Part shown: piece after piece, positions 17,568-26,702 of the stretch
Position numbering within the stretch: position 1 is the first letter of the stretch
Layout of the letters: each line of letters opens with the position of its first letter
DNA from: Edaphobacter bradus
Lineage (GTDB): Bacteria; Acidobacteriota; Terriglobia; Terriglobales; Acidobacteriaceae
Assembly: GCF_025685645.1 (NCBI RefSeq)
Contig: NZ_JAGSYF010000003.1
Location: 372,001 to 436,000, forward strand
Length of the DNA stretch: 64,000 bases
Direction: 5' to 3'
Notes under the pieces: model-generated
What the model saw: the letters and a program-made list of their open reading frames with translations, nothing else
Told to the model about the DNA's origin: nothing
Databases searched by the model: none
Position numbers and translations under genes: made by a program

Positions 17568-18818
17568 TCATTGTGAGTTACGTCCGCCTAACCAATTCAA
17601 CGTCTTGTGGGCGAGCCGGTCGAAGGCCTGCACTGCAAGCTCGAGATGCTCCTTCCTGGTGTCTTCGGCCTTGTTATGGCTGAGGCCGGCGAGCGATTGC
17701 GTGAACATCATCACCGTGGGGATTCCGGCGCGCGCAACCTCGGCGGCATCGTGCAGCGGGCCGGAAGGAAGGCTGTGCGAGACGCCCGCAGTCTCGCGAA
17801 TCGCCTCCTCGCAGAAGCCTATCAGGCGCGAGTTGAAGGGGATCGGCTCGATGTTCCAGATTTTCGACCACTCCACGGAGCAGCGTTCTTCGGCGGCGAA
17901 GCGCTCGCTGGCGGAGTGGGCCTCCGTGAGCATGGAGGCGAGAACGCCTGCGTCAAGATCGCGCATGTCGAGCGTCGTCTCGCAACGGCCAACCACAGCG
18001 GTCACGATACCGGGGAAGGTCTTGACGCTGCCCATGGTCGCCACCGAATCAGGGTGCTTGCGGGCGATTGGGCGAATCTCAAGCGCGAGCTTTGCGGCAG
18101 CGGCCAACGCATCGCGACGCACCGCCATCGGCGTCGAACCGGAGTGTGCCTCCTGGCCGTGAAACGTAATTGTGTGGCGCTCGACTCCCTTGGTTCCCAG
18201 CACGGCTCCGAGCGGAAGCTGCTTCGCCTCGAGCACAGGCCCCTGCTCGATGTGAAGCTCGAGATAGGCGGAGGCGTTGCGACGTTCGACCGCAGCGTCG
18301 CCGATCCTGTCGATCAGAACGCCACAGTTCTTTAGAGCGTCTTCCAGACGTACCCCGTCGCGATCGGTTCGGCCTCGATCGGTCGCGATGGTCTGCGTGC
18401 CTGCAAACGCAGAGGAGCCTAAGAGGCTCCGACCAAAGCGCGCGCCTTCCTCATCGGCCCAGTCAACCACACGAATTGTGAAGGGCGGTCTGCCATTGAA
18501 CTCCTCCTGCAGGCTGCGTAGAACCTCAAAGCTAGCCAGTACGCCCAGGCAGCCATCGAGCCATCCGCCGTTCGGAACTGAGTCAAGATGACCGCCTAGA
18601 ATCAAGGCGCGATCGGATTCTCCGGGAAGCGTCGTCCACGAGTTGCCGGCTGCATCGAGATGGTGCTCGAATCCCAGGGCCCTTCCCTTCTCCTGAAACC
18701 AGGCACGGGCCTTGAGCCACGTCGGGCTCCAGGCTACGCGCTGTGCGCCATTAGCATCGGCTGTCAGGGAACGTAGCTCTTCCAGATCAGAGACTACTCT
18801 TCGCGGATCAAGCGGCAT
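17568..18818 (-). CDS. M20-family carbamoylase (beta-ureidopropionase / N-carbamoyl amino acid amidase)
   Basis: Di-metal amidase of the hydantoinase/carbamoylase family in peptidase family M20. Visible ligands are H77 in LGGHLDSVPNGG, D88 in GWLDGCLG and E123/E124 in WADEEGARFG. The lid domain includes VERHTITFHGQEAHSGSTPM. In this genomic setting it most likely performs the third step of reductive pyrimidine breakdown, releasing beta-alanine, CO2 and ammonia. Most relatives are called allantoate amidohydrolase or L-carbamoylase, and no allantoin genes are present here. The start at 18818 has GGAGGAAGAGGAA directly upstream. Length 416 residues is typical. Confidence 0.88.
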   Translation of the reverse strand: MPLDPRRVVSDLEELRSLTADANGAQRVAWSPTWLKARAWFQEKGRALGFEHHLDAAGNSWTTLPGESDRALILGGHLDSVPNGGWLDGCLGVLASFEVLRSLQEEFNGRPPFTIRVVDWADEEGARFGRSLLGSSAFAGTQTIATDRGRTDRDGVRLEDALKNCGVLIDRIGDAAVERRNASAYLELHIEQGPVLEAKQLPLGAVLGTKGVERHTITFHGQEAHSGSTPMAVRRDALAAAAKLALEIRPIARKHPDSVATMGSVKTFPGIVTAVVGRCETTLDMRDLDAGVLASMLTEAHSASERFAAEERCSVEWSKIWNIEPIPFNSRLIGFCEEAIRETAGVSHSLPSGPLHDAAEVARAGIPTVMMFTQSLAGLSHNKAEDTRKEHLELAVQAFDRLAHKTLNWLGGRNSQ

Positions 18819-18887
18819 TTCCTCTTCCTCCAGGGACGAAGTATGAGGATAACCGCACTTGGCATCTATGTGTGGGAGAAAGTCTTC

Positions 18888-20270
18888 CTAGTCCTCCTCG
18901 ATACATGGCCTGTGCCAACCGCCTGTCGGAAGAACGCTCTGGTAGGCCTCCTTAGGCCCCCACGTCTGCGGTGCATACGGATAAATCGGTGTATCAGCCT
19001 TCAACACCGGATCGACAATCCTCCAGGCCTCTTCGACGTAATCCTGGCGGGCGAACAGCGTTGCATCTCCGGCCATGGCATCGCTCAACACCCGCTCGTA
19101 CGCTTCCATTTCGCCGGGGTGCGGGTGGCGGCTAACGACGAGTTCCGCGCACTCTCGTTTTCCGCCTTCAATGGGGGGAGGTACCGAGACGCCCATCGCT
19201 ACCGTAGTCGCAGGATTCAGGCGGAACCGCATGTAGTTCTGTGGCGAGTCCGCCGGGATGATATTAGGCAGCGGGAGGCGACGAAAACGGGCGATGATCT
19301 CAAGGCATGTCGCCGGCAGATTTTTCCCTGCACGGATGTAGAAAGGAACTCCCTGCCAGCGCCATGAGTTCAACTCCAGCCGAAGCACCGCGAAGGTCTC
19401 GGTCTTCGAGTCCGGAGCCACTCCCTTCTCCTTGAGATAACCCTCAAACTGCCCGCGAACGAGATCTCTCGGCTCGATCGGCGGAATGGATTTCAGCACC
19501 TTGACCTTCTCGTCGCGCAGGGATTCACTATCGTCGCGCGCGGGGGGCTCCATCGCCAGGTTACACATCACCTGAAAGATGTGGTTCTGGATGACGTCGC
19601 GAATCGCGCCAGTCGGATCGTAGAACGCACCTCGACCCTGGATCCCGAAGTTCTCTGCCATGGTGATCTGCACGCTCTCAACGTGATCGCGATCCCATAT
19701 CGCCTCAAGGAAGGGGTTCGCGAAACGGAAGCTGACCATGTTGTAAACGGCGTTCTTTGCGAGGTAATGGTCTATGCGGAAGATAGACGATTCATTGAAC
19801 GCGGAGAGCAAAATCAGATTGAGCTCCTGGGCAGAAGCCAGATCGTGGCCAAACGGCTTTTCCACGATCACGCGCGCGCCTTTGGCCGAGCCAGACTTTA
19901 CCAACTGCTCCACAACCGTCTCAAACATCGATGGCGGAATCGCAAGATAATGCGCAGGATGACGTGCGTCGCCGAGTGCGGTTCGCACGGCCTGAAACGT
20001 GGCCGGATCTGCGTAGTCACCGTCGACGTAGCGAAGCAGGCCGCTCAGCTTGGGCCATGCTTCGGCATCGAGGCCGCCGTGCTGCTCCAGACTGTCTTTG
20101 GCTCGCGCCCTCATCTGGTCAAGATTCCATCCAGCCTTCGCGACGCCAATCACCGGGACGTTGAGCGTCCCGTGCTTGATCATCGACTGCAACGCCGGGA
20201 AGATTTTCTTGTACGCCAGATCTCCCGTGGCACCAAAAAACACCAGCGCGTCAGAATGGGGATTGCTCAC
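18888..20270 (-). CDS. zwf: glucose-6-phosphate 1-dehydrogenase
   Basis: First enzyme of the oxidative pentose-phosphate and Entner-Doudoroff pathways, converting glucose 6-phosphate to 6-phosphogluconolactone with NAD(P)+. The coenzyme fold starts LVFFGATGDLAYKK. The substrate-binding motif is FRIDHYLAKNAVYN, and VIVEKPFGHDL is also diagnostic. The GTG at 20270 is chosen because AAGGAGGGAATT precedes it; the in-frame ATG 30 codons upstream adds a non-homologous tail. Length 460 residues is near the usual 480-490. Neither phosphogluconolactonase nor gnd/edd lies nearby, so it is a single gene, divergent across 725 bases from the oxidase operon. Confidence 0.96.
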   Translation of the reverse strand: MSNPHSDALVFFGATGDLAYKKIFPALQSMIKHGTLNVPVIGVAKAGWNLDQMRARAKDSLEQHGGLDAEAWPKLSGLLRYVDGDYADPATFQAVRTALGDARHPAHYLAIPPSMFETVVEQLVKSGSAKGARVIVEKPFGHDLASAQELNLILLSAFNESSIFRIDHYLAKNAVYNMVSFRFANPFLEAIWDRDHVESVQITMAENFGIQGRGAFYDPTGAIRDVIQNHIFQVMCNLAMEPPARDDSESLRDEKVKVLKSIPPIEPRDLVRGQFEGYLKEKGVAPDSKTETFAVLRLELNSWRWQGVPFYIRAGKNLPATCLEIIARFRRLPLPNIIPADSPQNYMRFRLNPATTVAMGVSVPPPIEGGKRECAELVVSRHPHPGEMEAYERVLSDAMAGDATLFARQDYVEEAWRIVDPVLKADTPIYPYAPQTWGPKEAYQSVLPTGGWHRPCIEED

Positions 20271-20995
20271 AATTCCCTCCTTTGTGGCTGATCCCAACCA
20301 CTGACCGGAATCAGCTTCGTGCACGGGGTTTCCGCGCCGGCATGCAGAATGACGAGACATAGCTTGCGCGAGCAGTATATGACAATAGTTGACGCTACTT
20401 ACATTGGCATCAGGTGATGGAACCGACGACCTGTAACGGGCGGAATTTTAGCAGAAGCGGCGATACCGGCGCTTCCTCAAGTCACCCCGAACGAAGGCCT
20501 TTTATGAGCAATTTCATAGCGAGGGCTACCGCGCGTTTTGATGTTTCGGTCGTCCCCGGGCTCGAAGCTGCATGATGCGAGACCGGCCACCTCATCTGGA
20601 ATTTGATAACGGCAAAAGGGGCACTTGACGCCGCAACGCGGAAGCGAGATTATCATAGTCCGCCAGAGGTTCTACATACTGCGTAAATTGAACCACTTGA
20701 CGCTTTAGGCCCCCTAGATTTCAAAAAATCGGTTTTGAAAGCCGGCCGTTGCGCTCGCAGTGCCTCAGACAGCGCAAGGCGCCCGGGAGAGCCAGCATGA
20801 TTCAACGAGTTTTTATGACTGCTGGCGACTCCGGCAATAGGTAACGCTAACAATGCAGGCACCTAGACCAAAGGCACAGTGGAGCAGAAGCCGCGACTCC
20901 GTATTTGCACTGAAAGCGTGCAGTGAACAAGGAGATAAGACCAACTAGAGGTCTAGGAATTTGTACGGCAAATGATCCTACCCGGGTGAAATGCC
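20271..20995. other. long non-coding region between zwf and the oxidase operon
   Basis: About 725 bases between divergent genes. Translations in all frames show nothing recognisable, and short open frames here (for example on the minus strand at 20653-20862) lack ribosome sites and homology. The promoters of zwf and of the oxidase operon should lie here. AT-rich DNA around 20640-20720 is the most promoter-like, but no clear -35/-10 pair was seen. Confidence 0.5.
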
Positions 20996-22084
20996 ATGCT
21001 GCCTATCGATCAGGTTTGCGTCTCATCACGCGCTCGGCAACGGGGGATGCTTTCTTCTCTGCATCTCCGGTCAATACTGCTGCCTTGCATATTGTCCCTG
21101 ACTGCAGGCGCCGCATTGGGACAGTCTGCTACAAGCATCTTTAGTCCTGCGGCAAGTCCCGCCCAGTGGGAGTACGGGCTTTCCATGCTTGTCCTTTCGG
21201 TTACGCTCGTCATCTTTTTAGTCGTCGGAGGTCTGCTGCTTTATGCGGTCATCCGGTTTCGGCAGAGACCAGAAGATTCGGAGCGAGAGCCGCCCCAGAT
21301 CTACGGCAGCGAACAGATTGAACTTTCGTGGACGGTCATTCCAATCCTCATCGTGGTGATGCTCTTCCTCTCGACTACGCGGGTGATTCTTGAGACCGAG
21401 GCAGCTGCCAAACCCGCCAGTGCGCTCGACGTAACCGTGATCGGTCACCAGTTCTGGTGGGAGTTCCGCTATCCCAAGTACGGAGTCGTTACCGCAAACG
21501 AACTGCATGTGCCCATGAGTGATCCAGCGCGGCCCACGCCGACCTACCTTGCGATGTCCTCGGCCGATGTCTCCCACAGCTTCTGGGTTCCCCGGCTGGC
21601 GGGAAAGATGGATGTGATTCCAAACCGCCTGAACACGATGTGGATCGATCCGTGGGCACCAGGACTTTATCTTGGGCAGTGCGCTCAGTACTGTGGAACG
21701 CAACACGCGAAGATGTTGCTGAGGGTATATGCACAGTCGCCAGCGGACTTTGCCGCGTGGATCAAGCAACAGCAGCAACCTGCGGATCAGGACCTATCGA
21801 ACAACTCCGCAGCGGCGGAGGGACGAACCGTGTTTATGCACAGCGCTTGCATCAACTGTCACACAATCACAGGAACACCAGCGACTGGGCGCTTCGGGCC
21901 AGACCTCACGCATTTAGCAAGCCGGGACACGATTGCCTCAGGTCCGGTACAGAACACGGCCGAGAACCTTAGAAAGTGGATTGATAATCCCGACTCAATG
22001 AAGCCCGGCGTATTGATGCCGTCGATGCATTTGAATGATCACGATCTCGACGTTATTACGGCATATCTAACCACGCTTCACTAA
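20996..22084 (+). CDS. coxB: cytochrome c oxidase subunit II with fused cytochrome c domain (caa3 type)
   Basis: Electron-entry subunit of a haem-copper oxidase. A signal peptide is followed by two membrane helices (about 62-86 and 112-132) and a periplasmic cupredoxin domain with the CuA ligands H194, C229, C233, H237 and M240 in GQCAQYCGTQHAKM. A C-terminal class I cytochrome c domain has CINCH at 285-289 and a probable axial methionine in the LMPSMH segment, which makes this a caa3-type subunit. In the CuA loop a glutamine replaces the usual glutamate, which coordinates through its backbone carbonyl, so copper binding should be kept. Start 20996 has GGGTGAAA upstream; M18 is an alternative. 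First gene of the respiratory operon. Confidence 0.93.
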   Translation: MLPIDQVCVSSRARQRGMLSSLHLRSILLPCILSLTAGAALGQSATSIFSPAASPAQWEYGLSMLVLSVTLVIFLVVGGLLLYAVIRFRQRPEDSEREPPQIYGSEQIELSWTVIPILIVVMLFLSTTRVILETEAAAKPASALDVTVIGHQFWWEFRYPKYGVVTANELHVPMSDPARPTPTYLAMSSADVSHSFWVPRLAGKMDVIPNRLNTMWIDPWAPGLYLGQCAQYCGTQHAKMLLRVYAQSPADFAAWIKQQQQPADQDLSNNSAAAEGRTVFMHSACINCHTITGTPATGRFGPDLTHLASRDTIASGPVQNTAENLRKWIDNPDSMKPGVLMPSMHLNDHDLDVITAYLTTLH

Positions 22085-22107
22085 CGGCCACGGAAAGAAG
22101 CGCAGAC

Positions 22108-23793
22108 ATGGCTAACTCTACTCCAGTAATGGAAGCGATCGATCAGACGATTGAGAGTAAGCGACGCCCTCCCTCCGACGTGATCACCGAATGGGTGTCA
22201 ACGGTGGATCACAAGAAGATCGGCATCATGTACATCGTGTATGCACTGATCTTCCTCCTCATCGCGGGTGTGGAAGCGATCATTATGCGCATCCAGCTTG
22301 CAGTCCCGAACAATGATTTCGTCAGTCCGCAGGTCTTCAACAGGATGTTTACCATGCACGGCACGACGATGGTGTTCTTCGTCGGCATCCCAGTTCTTTT
22401 CGGTTACGGCAATTACCTCGTTCCGCTGATGATCGGCGCACGCGATATGGCATTTCCGCGCTTGAATGCCTTCGGCTTCTGGATATCGGCCTTCGGCGGC
22501 CTGTTGCTCTACTTCAGCTTCTTCGGAGGGGATGGACTTTACGGAGCCGGCTCTGCACCGGATGTCGGATGGTTTGCCTATGCTCCTTTAACCGCAAAGG
22601 TGTTCTCGCCTGGTAATAATACTGACTATTGGACATTAGGGGTCCTCCTCAGCGGCATTGGGACAACAGCAACCGCGCTTAACACTGTAACGACCGTGAT
22701 CTCCATGCGATGCAGAGGCATGACCATGGGCCGCCTGCCACTCTTCACATGGCTGATGCTGATCACTAGCTCCATGATATTCGTTGTGGTGAGTCCACTT
22801 ACTGCGGCGCAGATCATGTTGATCCTGGACCGCTATCTTGGTTCACACTTCTTCGATACGCAGGCAGGCGGCTCGGCTGTACTCTGGATGCACTTCTTCT
22901 GGATCTTCGGCCATCCTGAGGTGTACGTCCTGGTTTTACCCGCCTTCGGTTTCGTCAACGAGATCATTCCTGTCTTCTCTCGAAAGGCGGCGTTCGGTTA
23001 TCCCGCGATGGTTGCGGCTTCGGCGGGGATTGGCTTCGTCAGCCTGAGCGTGTGGGCACATCATATGTTCACGGTAGGACTAGGGCCGGCCGGCAATACT
23101 TTCTTTGTCTTTTCGACCATGGTGATCTCGGTCCCTACTGGCATCAAGATCTTCAACTGGCTCGGGACTCTCTGGGGAGGGAAGATCATCTTCACCGTCC
23201 CTATGCTGTTCTGTATTGCCTTCCTCTTTCAATTTCTTGTTGCAGGCTTGACCGGCATCATGCTGGCGGCGGCCCCATTTGACTGGCAGTTGGGCAACTC
23301 CTACTTTGTCGTCGCTCACTTCCACTACGTGCTGGTTGGCGCGATCGTCTTTGGGCTCTTCGCAGCGTTCTATTACTGGTACCCGAAGATAACTGGGCGG
23401 ATGATGAGCGAGACTCTGGGCAAGTGGCACTTCTGGCTCTTTGTCATTGGCTTCCACCTGTGCTTTGACTTCATGCATATTCCGGGGCTGCTCGGCATGC
23501 CGCGGCGTATCTATACCTATGAGGCAAGTCGCGGTTGGGAGACGTTGAATCTGATCGTGAGTGTTGGGGCCATCTTTCAGGGCGTCGCTGTCTTGATCCT
23601 GGTCTACAATCTCGTACGCTCCTACTACCGGGGCGAGAAGGCCGGCCGCGACCCATGGGATGCATGGACCCTGGAATGGGCGGTTCCGTCTCCACCGCCG
23701 GTCTATAACTTCGCTATCGATCCCAGCGTAAATAGCCGCCGCCCGCTTTGGGACCTCAAACATCCGGAAGAACCGGATTCGGACTACGAGTGA
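22108..23793 (+). CDS. ctaD: cytochrome c oxidase subunit I
   Basis: Catalytic subunit carrying low-spin haem and the haem-CuB oxygen-reduction site. Twelve membrane helices are visible in 561 residues. MHGTTMVFF holds the first haem ligand. WIFGHPEVYVLVLPAFG contains the CuB histidine, the cross-linked tyrosine and the A1-type proton-pathway glutamate. HFHYVLVG holds the histidines of the two haems, and IGARDMAFPRLNAFGFW carries the D-pathway entrance. It begins 23 bases after subunit II, and its stop overlaps the subunit III start (TGATG). The A1-family signature supports a proton-pumping enzyme. Confidence 0.97.
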   Translation: MANSTPVMEAIDQTIESKRRPPSDVITEWVSTVDHKKIGIMYIVYALIFLLIAGVEAIIMRIQLAVPNNDFVSPQVFNRMFTMHGTTMVFFVGIPVLFGYGNYLVPLMIGARDMAFPRLNAFGFWISAFGGLLLYFSFFGGDGLYGAGSAPDVGWFAYAPLTAKVFSPGNNTDYWTLGVLLSGIGTTATALNTVTTVISMRCRGMTMGRLPLFTWLMLITSSMIFVVVSPLTAAQIMLILDRYLGSHFFDTQAGGSAVLWMHFFWIFGHPEVYVLVLPAFGFVNEIIPVFSRKAAFGYPAMVAASAGIGFVSLSVWAHHMFTVGLGPAGNTFFVFSTMVISVPTGIKIFNWLGTLWGGKIIFTVPMLFCIAFLFQFLVAGLTGIMLAAAPFDWQLGNSYFVVAHFHYVLVGAIVFGLFAAFYYWYPKITGRMMSETLGKWHFWLFVIGFHLCFDFMHIPGLLGMPRRIYTYEASRGWETLNLIVSVGAIFQGVAVLILVYNLVRSYYRGEKAGRDPWDAWTLEWAVPSPPPVYNFAIDPSVNSRRPLWDLKHPEEPDSDYE

Positions 23794-24395
23794 TGCAAAC
23801 GGCAAGTGCAATCCCGATCAACGAGCAGGGCGGAGCGCCGTGGGTATTGCCGAGCCGCGGCATCATCGGAATGGTCTGCCTCATCATCGCCGAATCTGCG
23901 ATCTTTCTTATCTTTGTGGTCGCGTACATCTTCTACATCGGGAAGAGCCTCACAGGGCCGTATCCGAAAGAGGTGCTTGAACTGCCGATCTTCGGCACAG
24001 TATGTCTGCTCTCCAGTAGTTTCACGATCCATCATGCCGTAGCGGCGCTGCGCAAGAGCGATACCCGTGGCTGCCTGCTTGGTCTCGCAGGAACGGTCCT
24101 GCTCGGAGGGATCTTCATTGCAACGACCGCGAAGGAGTGGTACCACCTTATCTACCACGAAGGGCTGACGGTTCGCACCAACTTATTTGGAACGACCTAC
24201 TACTCGCTGGTCGGTCTGCACGCCTCTCACGTCATTGTCGGGTTGATCATGCTCGTGACTGCGCTTGGACTTTCGCTCGCTGGCCGCGTGAGGGAAGAGC
24301 ATGCGGAACGGCTCGAGGTGCTGTCGCTTTATTGGCATTTTGTCGATGGAGTCTGGGTCGTGGTGTTTACAGTCGTGTACATATTGGGCAGATAG
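23793..24395 (+). CDS. coxC: cytochrome c oxidase subunit III (short form)
   Basis: Membrane subunit of 200 residues with about five helices, the short form typical of bacterial caa3 and quinol oxidases (it lacks the first two helices of mitochondrial-type subunit III). Conserved segments include FGTTYYSLVGLHASHVIVGL and LSLYWHFVDGVWVVVF. The ATG at 23793 overlaps the subunit I stop by one base (TGATG), and this start gives the normal N-terminus; an upstream in-frame start would lie inside subunit I. Confidence 0.94.
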   Translation: MQTASAIPINEQGGAPWVLPSRGIIGMVCLIIAESAIFLIFVVAYIFYIGKSLTGPYPKEVLELPIFGTVCLLSSSFTIHHAVAALRKSDTRGCLLGLAGTVLLGGIFIATTAKEWYHLIYHEGLTVRTNLFGTTYYSLVGLHASHVIVGLIMLVTALGLSLAGRVREEHAERLEVLSLYWHFVDGVWVVVFTVVYILGR

Positions 24396-24430
24396 TGCTG
24401 GATATCGAAGAGGGAGCGGGAGGCGACACG

Positions 24431-25276
24431 ATGGAAGATCCCAGAATCGCAAAGCCAGTAGAATCCGTCCGACTCCCTGCGTCGACGGCGTGGCCGTTCG
24501 TACTCGCATTGGGGATCTCTCTGATGTTGACGGGACTGGTGACACATTGGGTGCTCAGCCTTCTTGGAGTTGTGCTGTCACTGATGGCGGCCGTCGGTTG
24601 GTTCTTCCAGATTTTCCCCCACGAACATCACGTCGATGTGCCCGTGGTGGCCGAGAGCTTTGAGATTGCAAGTCCACGTTCAACAAAAGCGCTGATTTCT
24701 ATCGACGAAAAGCATCGAAAGATGCTACCGATTGAGACCTTCAACGTAATGTCAGGGGTTAGAGGAGGGATAGCAGGGGGGATCGCCATGATCATACCTG
24801 CGGCTCTCTATGGTCTATTCCGATATCACAGCATATGGTATGCGGCCAACCTCCTGGCTGCAGGCGGATTTGTCAGCTGGGCGAACGCGAGCAACGAGTT
24901 TCTCGCGCAGTTTCACCTACAAGGCCTGCTGGCTGCTTCAGGGATTCATGCTTTGGCTTCCCTACTCGTGGGCCTGCTGTACGGCGCGATGCTGCCTATG
25001 TATCCCAGGAGACCAATTCTGACATGCGGGTTTATAGCGCCGCTTGTGTGGACAGGCTTGCTGCACTCGGCACTCGGCATTATCAGTCCAATTTTGAATC
25101 AGCGAATCGACTGGATTTGGTTCATCGCTTCGCAGATCGCATTTGGCCTGGTCGCCGGCTATGTCGTCAATCGGCACGTGAAGGTACGTACAGCGCAGTT
25201 TCGGGCTCTGCCGTTTGCTGTTCGTGCTGGAATCATCGCCACCGGCCTGAGCGAAAAGAAAGAAGACGAACGGTGA
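24431..25276 (+). CDS. membrane protein of unknown function, putative oxidase accessory subunit
   Basis: A 281-residue integral membrane protein that I do not recognise as a named family. Residues ~17-60 form two closely spaced helices that resemble small subunit IV proteins of bacterial oxidases. They are followed by FPHEHHVDVPV, a histidine-rich loop. A cytoplasmic linker of ~35 residues leads to a second membrane part (about 115-260) with roughly five or six helices rich in Gly and Ala. The gene lies between subunit III and the cytochrome c lipoprotein; its stop overlaps the next possible start (GTGA). The ATG at 24431 has GGGAGG upstream. Operon position implies assembly or structural work in the oxidase-bc complex, but this is inference. 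Confidence 0.7.
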   Translation: MEDPRIAKPVESVRLPASTAWPFVLALGISLMLTGLVTHWVLSLLGVVLSLMAAVGWFFQIFPHEHHVDVPVVAESFEIASPRSTKALISIDEKHRKMLPIETFNVMSGVRGGIAGGIAMIIPAALYGLFRYHSIWYAANLLAAGGFVSWANASNEFLAQFHLQGLLAASGIHALASLLVGLLYGAMLPMYPRRPILTCGFIAPLVWTGLLHSALGIISPILNQRIDWIWFIASQIAFGLVAGYVVNRHVKVRTAQFRALPFAVRAGIIATGLSEKKEDER

Positions 25277-26025
25277 GAACGACCATGTTGAGGATTGCTA
25301 CATTGAACACCTTGGTGACGGTTGCAGGTCTCCTCTGCCTCGGGTGTGATCGCATTCCTGGTCGCCCCGGGCCTGGGCCGGAGGTGGTACGGCCCGAAGA
25401 AGTGCTCGACTTTGACGTCCTCTATAAGACGAACTGCTCCGCTTGCCATGGTGACCACGGCAAGGGCGGAGTCGCGATCTCACTTGCGAACCCGGTGTAT
25501 CTGTCGCTCGCAGGAGAGGAGAACCTACGCCAGATCACCAGCAAAGGCGTGCCGGGCAAGTTGATGCCACCCTTTGCAAGAGATGCGGGTGGTATGTTGA
25601 CCAATCAACAGGTCAATGCCATAGCGCACGGCATGATTGAGCATTGGGGACAGAGGGATCTTTCTGCGGCTCAGGACGGCCCGCCATACGCAGCCGCTGG
25701 TTCGGGTGATCCCATTCAAGGACAGCAAGCGTTCGCCGCTTATTGCGCGCGATGCCATGGAGCGAACGGCGAAGGAACCGCAGCCGACACTACCGCGAAC
25801 AAAACGAAGAAGATTGGCTCCATCGTCGACGGCTCCTATCTTGCGCTTATCAGTGATCAGGCCCTTCGTAGCACCGTGATAGCCGGAAGGCCGGACGAGG
25901 GAATGCCCGACTGGCGCTCGGATGGCGCTCAGCCCATGACGGATGGCCAGATCACAGATATCGTTGCGTGGCTTGCTTCAAAACGTGTCGCCAATCCCGG
26001 CCAGCCATATCCGACGCACCCTTGA
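25273..26025 (+). CDS. di-haem cytochrome c lipoprotein
   Basis: Periplasmic electron carrier with two class I c-type domains. Numbering from the ATG at 25285, the N-terminus is a lipoprotein-like signal ending LLCLGC (C21), so membrane tethering is likely. Haem motifs are CSACH (51-55) and CARCH (154-158), each followed by a Gly-rich stretch. GKLMPPF and EGMPDW supply candidate methionine ligands. The start is either the GTG at 25273, overlapping the previous stop, or the ATG at 25285; the shorter form starts with a cleaner signal. It probably passes electrons between the cytochrome b/Rieske module and the oxidase, replacing cytochrome c1. Confidence 0.88.
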   Translation: MRTTMLRIATLNTLVTVAGLLCLGCDRIPGRPGPGPEVVRPEEVLDFDVLYKTNCSACHGDHGKGGVAISLANPVYLSLAGEENLRQITSKGVPGKLMPPFARDAGGMLTNQQVNAIAHGMIEHWGQRDLSAAQDGPPYAAAGSGDPIQGQQAFAAYCARCHGANGEGTAADTTANKTKKIGSIVDGSYLALISDQALRSTVIAGRPDEGMPDWRSDGAQPMTDGQITDIVAWLASKRVANPGQPYPTHP

Positions 26026-26063
26026 AGGGTTCCCAGGCCAGTACGTCGACAGGAGCAACTGAG

Positions 26064-26702
26064 ATGAATACCGGTGAAAATAGTCCGCAGACAGAGATGG
26101 CCAACAAGAATGCTTCCCTGAGTTCGCGAAGGACATTCCTGTTCAAACTCTCCCTTCTGCTAAACGGAGCCGTCGGCGCGGTCCTTGCGGTGCCTATCAT
26201 TGGTTATCTTTTGGGGCCAGCCGCGAAGGGGGCGAGATACAACAATTCATGGATCACACTCGGTCCATTGAGCAACTTCCCCGAGGGGGAGACGCGTCTG
26301 GCCAACTTCCGCAATCCGGTGACAACCTCGTGGGATGGCCAAACTGGAGATATTCCGTGCTGGGTTCGACGGATCTCCGGAACAAGCTTCCAGGTCTTTG
26401 CAATCAACTGCGCGCACCTGGGTTGTCCGGTGCGTTGGTTCGCTCAGTCGAAGCTCTTCTTGTGCCCCTGCCATGGAGGCGCCTACTATGCCGACGGAAG
26501 ACGCGCCTCTGGACCACCCGAGCGCGGCATGTTCGAGTACGAATATAAAGTCGTTGGAGATGAGTTGATGATAAGTGTCGGCAAGATGCCGACACTGGCC
26601 GAAGAGGCAAGCATTTCGCCGCCACTCACTCAGATTGCAGGAGCACACCGGCTCTCCGCGTTGGAAAAGCCAAAACCGAGGTGCGGATCATGCCCAGGAT
26701 GA
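26064..26702 (+). CDS. qcrA: Rieske iron-sulfur protein of the cytochrome bc complex
   Basis: High-potential 2Fe-2S subunit of quinol:cytochrome c oxidoreductase. An N-terminal Tat-like signal anchor (SRRTFLFKLSLLLNG) is followed by one membrane helix. The cluster-binding boxes are CAHLGC (C116, H118, with disulfide C121) and CPCHGG (C134, C136, H137), in the standard order. The ATG at 26064 follows AGGAGCAACTGAG. Length 212 residues. The 3' end overlaps the cytochrome b gene, which is typical of translational coupling of the two subunits. Confidence 0.95.
   Translation: MNTGENSPQTEMANKNASLSSRRTFLFKLSLLLNGAVGAVLAVPIIGYLLGPAAKGARYNNSWITLGPLSNFPEGETRLANFRNPVTTSWDGQTGDIPCWVRRISGTSFQVFAINCAHLGCPVRWFAQSKLFLCPCHGGAYYADGRRASGPPERGMFEYEYKVVGDELMISVGKMPTLAEEASISPPLTQIAGAHRLSALEKPKPRCGSCPG

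Noticed and set aside
17568..18818. Allantoate amidohydrolase as the primary call for the M20 gene
   Set aside because: Sequence alone permits it, but no allantoin or ureide genes are nearby and the neighbours are all pyrimidine-catabolic.
20653..20862. Short minus-strand open frame in the zwf-oxidase gap
   Set aside because: No ribosome site, no recognisable homology and surrounded by non-coding DNA.
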